Origin: an uncultured Desulfurellaceae bacterium
GTDB taxonomy: Bacteria > Campylobacterota_A > Desulfurellia > Desulfurellales > Hippeaceae
Direction: 5' to 3'
DNA length: 6,187 nt
Assembly (NCBI GenBank): GCA_913056505.1
Contig: CAJXLZ010000064.1
Coordinates: forward strand, 1-6,187
The position numbers and the translations under genes were made by a program. The notes beneath the pieces were generated by a model, which was not told where the DNA came from, made no database searches, and was given only the letters and a program-made list of their open reading frames with translations. Of this stretch, positions 6,020-6,187 are shown piece by piece; position 1 is the first letter of the stretch, and every line of letters begins with the position of its first letter.

Positions 6020-6187
6020 TTTTTTTCATAGAACGTTTTAAGGATTCTTTTATAAGCATTTCTAACGAAATAGATGGATCTTGAGCATATATTTCATTGA
6101 CCAACTTTAGAGATGCACTTTTATTGAATCCAAGATTAGATAGGGTTTCCACAGCATCTGAGACAATTGTATTCTCCGATTTGGGCA
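6009..6187 (-). CDS. ruvA: RuvA C-terminal fragment (Holliday junction DNA helicase subunit), cut by window edge
   Basis: The last 58 codons of a minus-strand gene enter from the right edge. RuvA forms a tetramer on four-way DNA junctions and loads the RuvB motor. What is visible matches RuvA domain III, the small three-helix RuvB-binding domain: DAVETLSNLGFNKSASLKLVNEI, with the typical 'LxxLG' turn, followed by a spacer and the terminal helix SLEMLIKESLKRSM. The tetramerising and junction-binding domains I and II lie outside the window. The stop TGA (6009-6011) lies within the first codons of xseA, so the two genes overlap by 11 bp. The call rests on a short domain; another protein with a UBA-like end is less likely. 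Confidence 0.83.
   Translation of the reverse strand, partial: PKSENTIVSDAVETLSNLGFNKSASLKLVNEIYAQDPSISLEMLIKESLKRSMKKNGS

Overview
The window carries ordinary housekeeping genes from a low-GC (roughly 37-38% by eye) bacterium. I see no mobile element, CRISPR array, phage gene or defence system. The short thermophile/archaeal-like form of S-adenosylhomocysteinase, an Mrp N-terminal domain of the 'YPG...V' style, and the AT-rich coding sequence would suit a Gram-negative anaerobe of the Desulfurella/Hippea or campylobacterotal kind. That placement is a weak guess from sequence feel and was not tested.

Layout, left to right. Positions 1-96 are AT-rich flank with no convincing gene. A textbook sigma-70 promoter (TTGACA, 16-bp spacer, TATAAT; 97-124) sits just upstream of a tRNA-Leu with anticodon CAG (137-224). 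Only 24 nt separate its encoded CCA from the start of metK, so the tRNA and the following plus-strand genes appear to share one transcript. metK (SAM synthetase) and ahcY (S-adenosylhomocysteine hydrolase) are 2 nt apart. An Mrp/ApbC-type Fe-S carrier ATPase follows 17 nt later. After a 69-bp gap without a visible terminator comes a short Ppx/GppA-family phosphatase. On the minus strand, the 3' end of ruvA (entering from the right edge) overlaps the start of xseA (exonuclease VII large subunit) by 11 bp. xseA runs toward ppx, and the two convergent genes share 35 bp at their 3' ends.

Functionally, metK and ahcY form two steps of the activated-methyl cycle: making the methyl donor SAM and removing the inhibitory by-product SAH. 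Mrp distributes Fe-S clusters. Ppx/GppA acts on polyphosphate and/or pppGpp. The minus-strand pair belongs to recombination and repair (Holliday junction processing and single-strand DNA degradation).

The points most worth a second look are the tRNA-Leu(CAG) fused to the leader of metK, the marked enrichment of CUG codons (those read by that tRNA) in metK but not in its plus-strand neighbours, and the tight gene overlaps. None of these amounts to a new system on sequence evidence alone.
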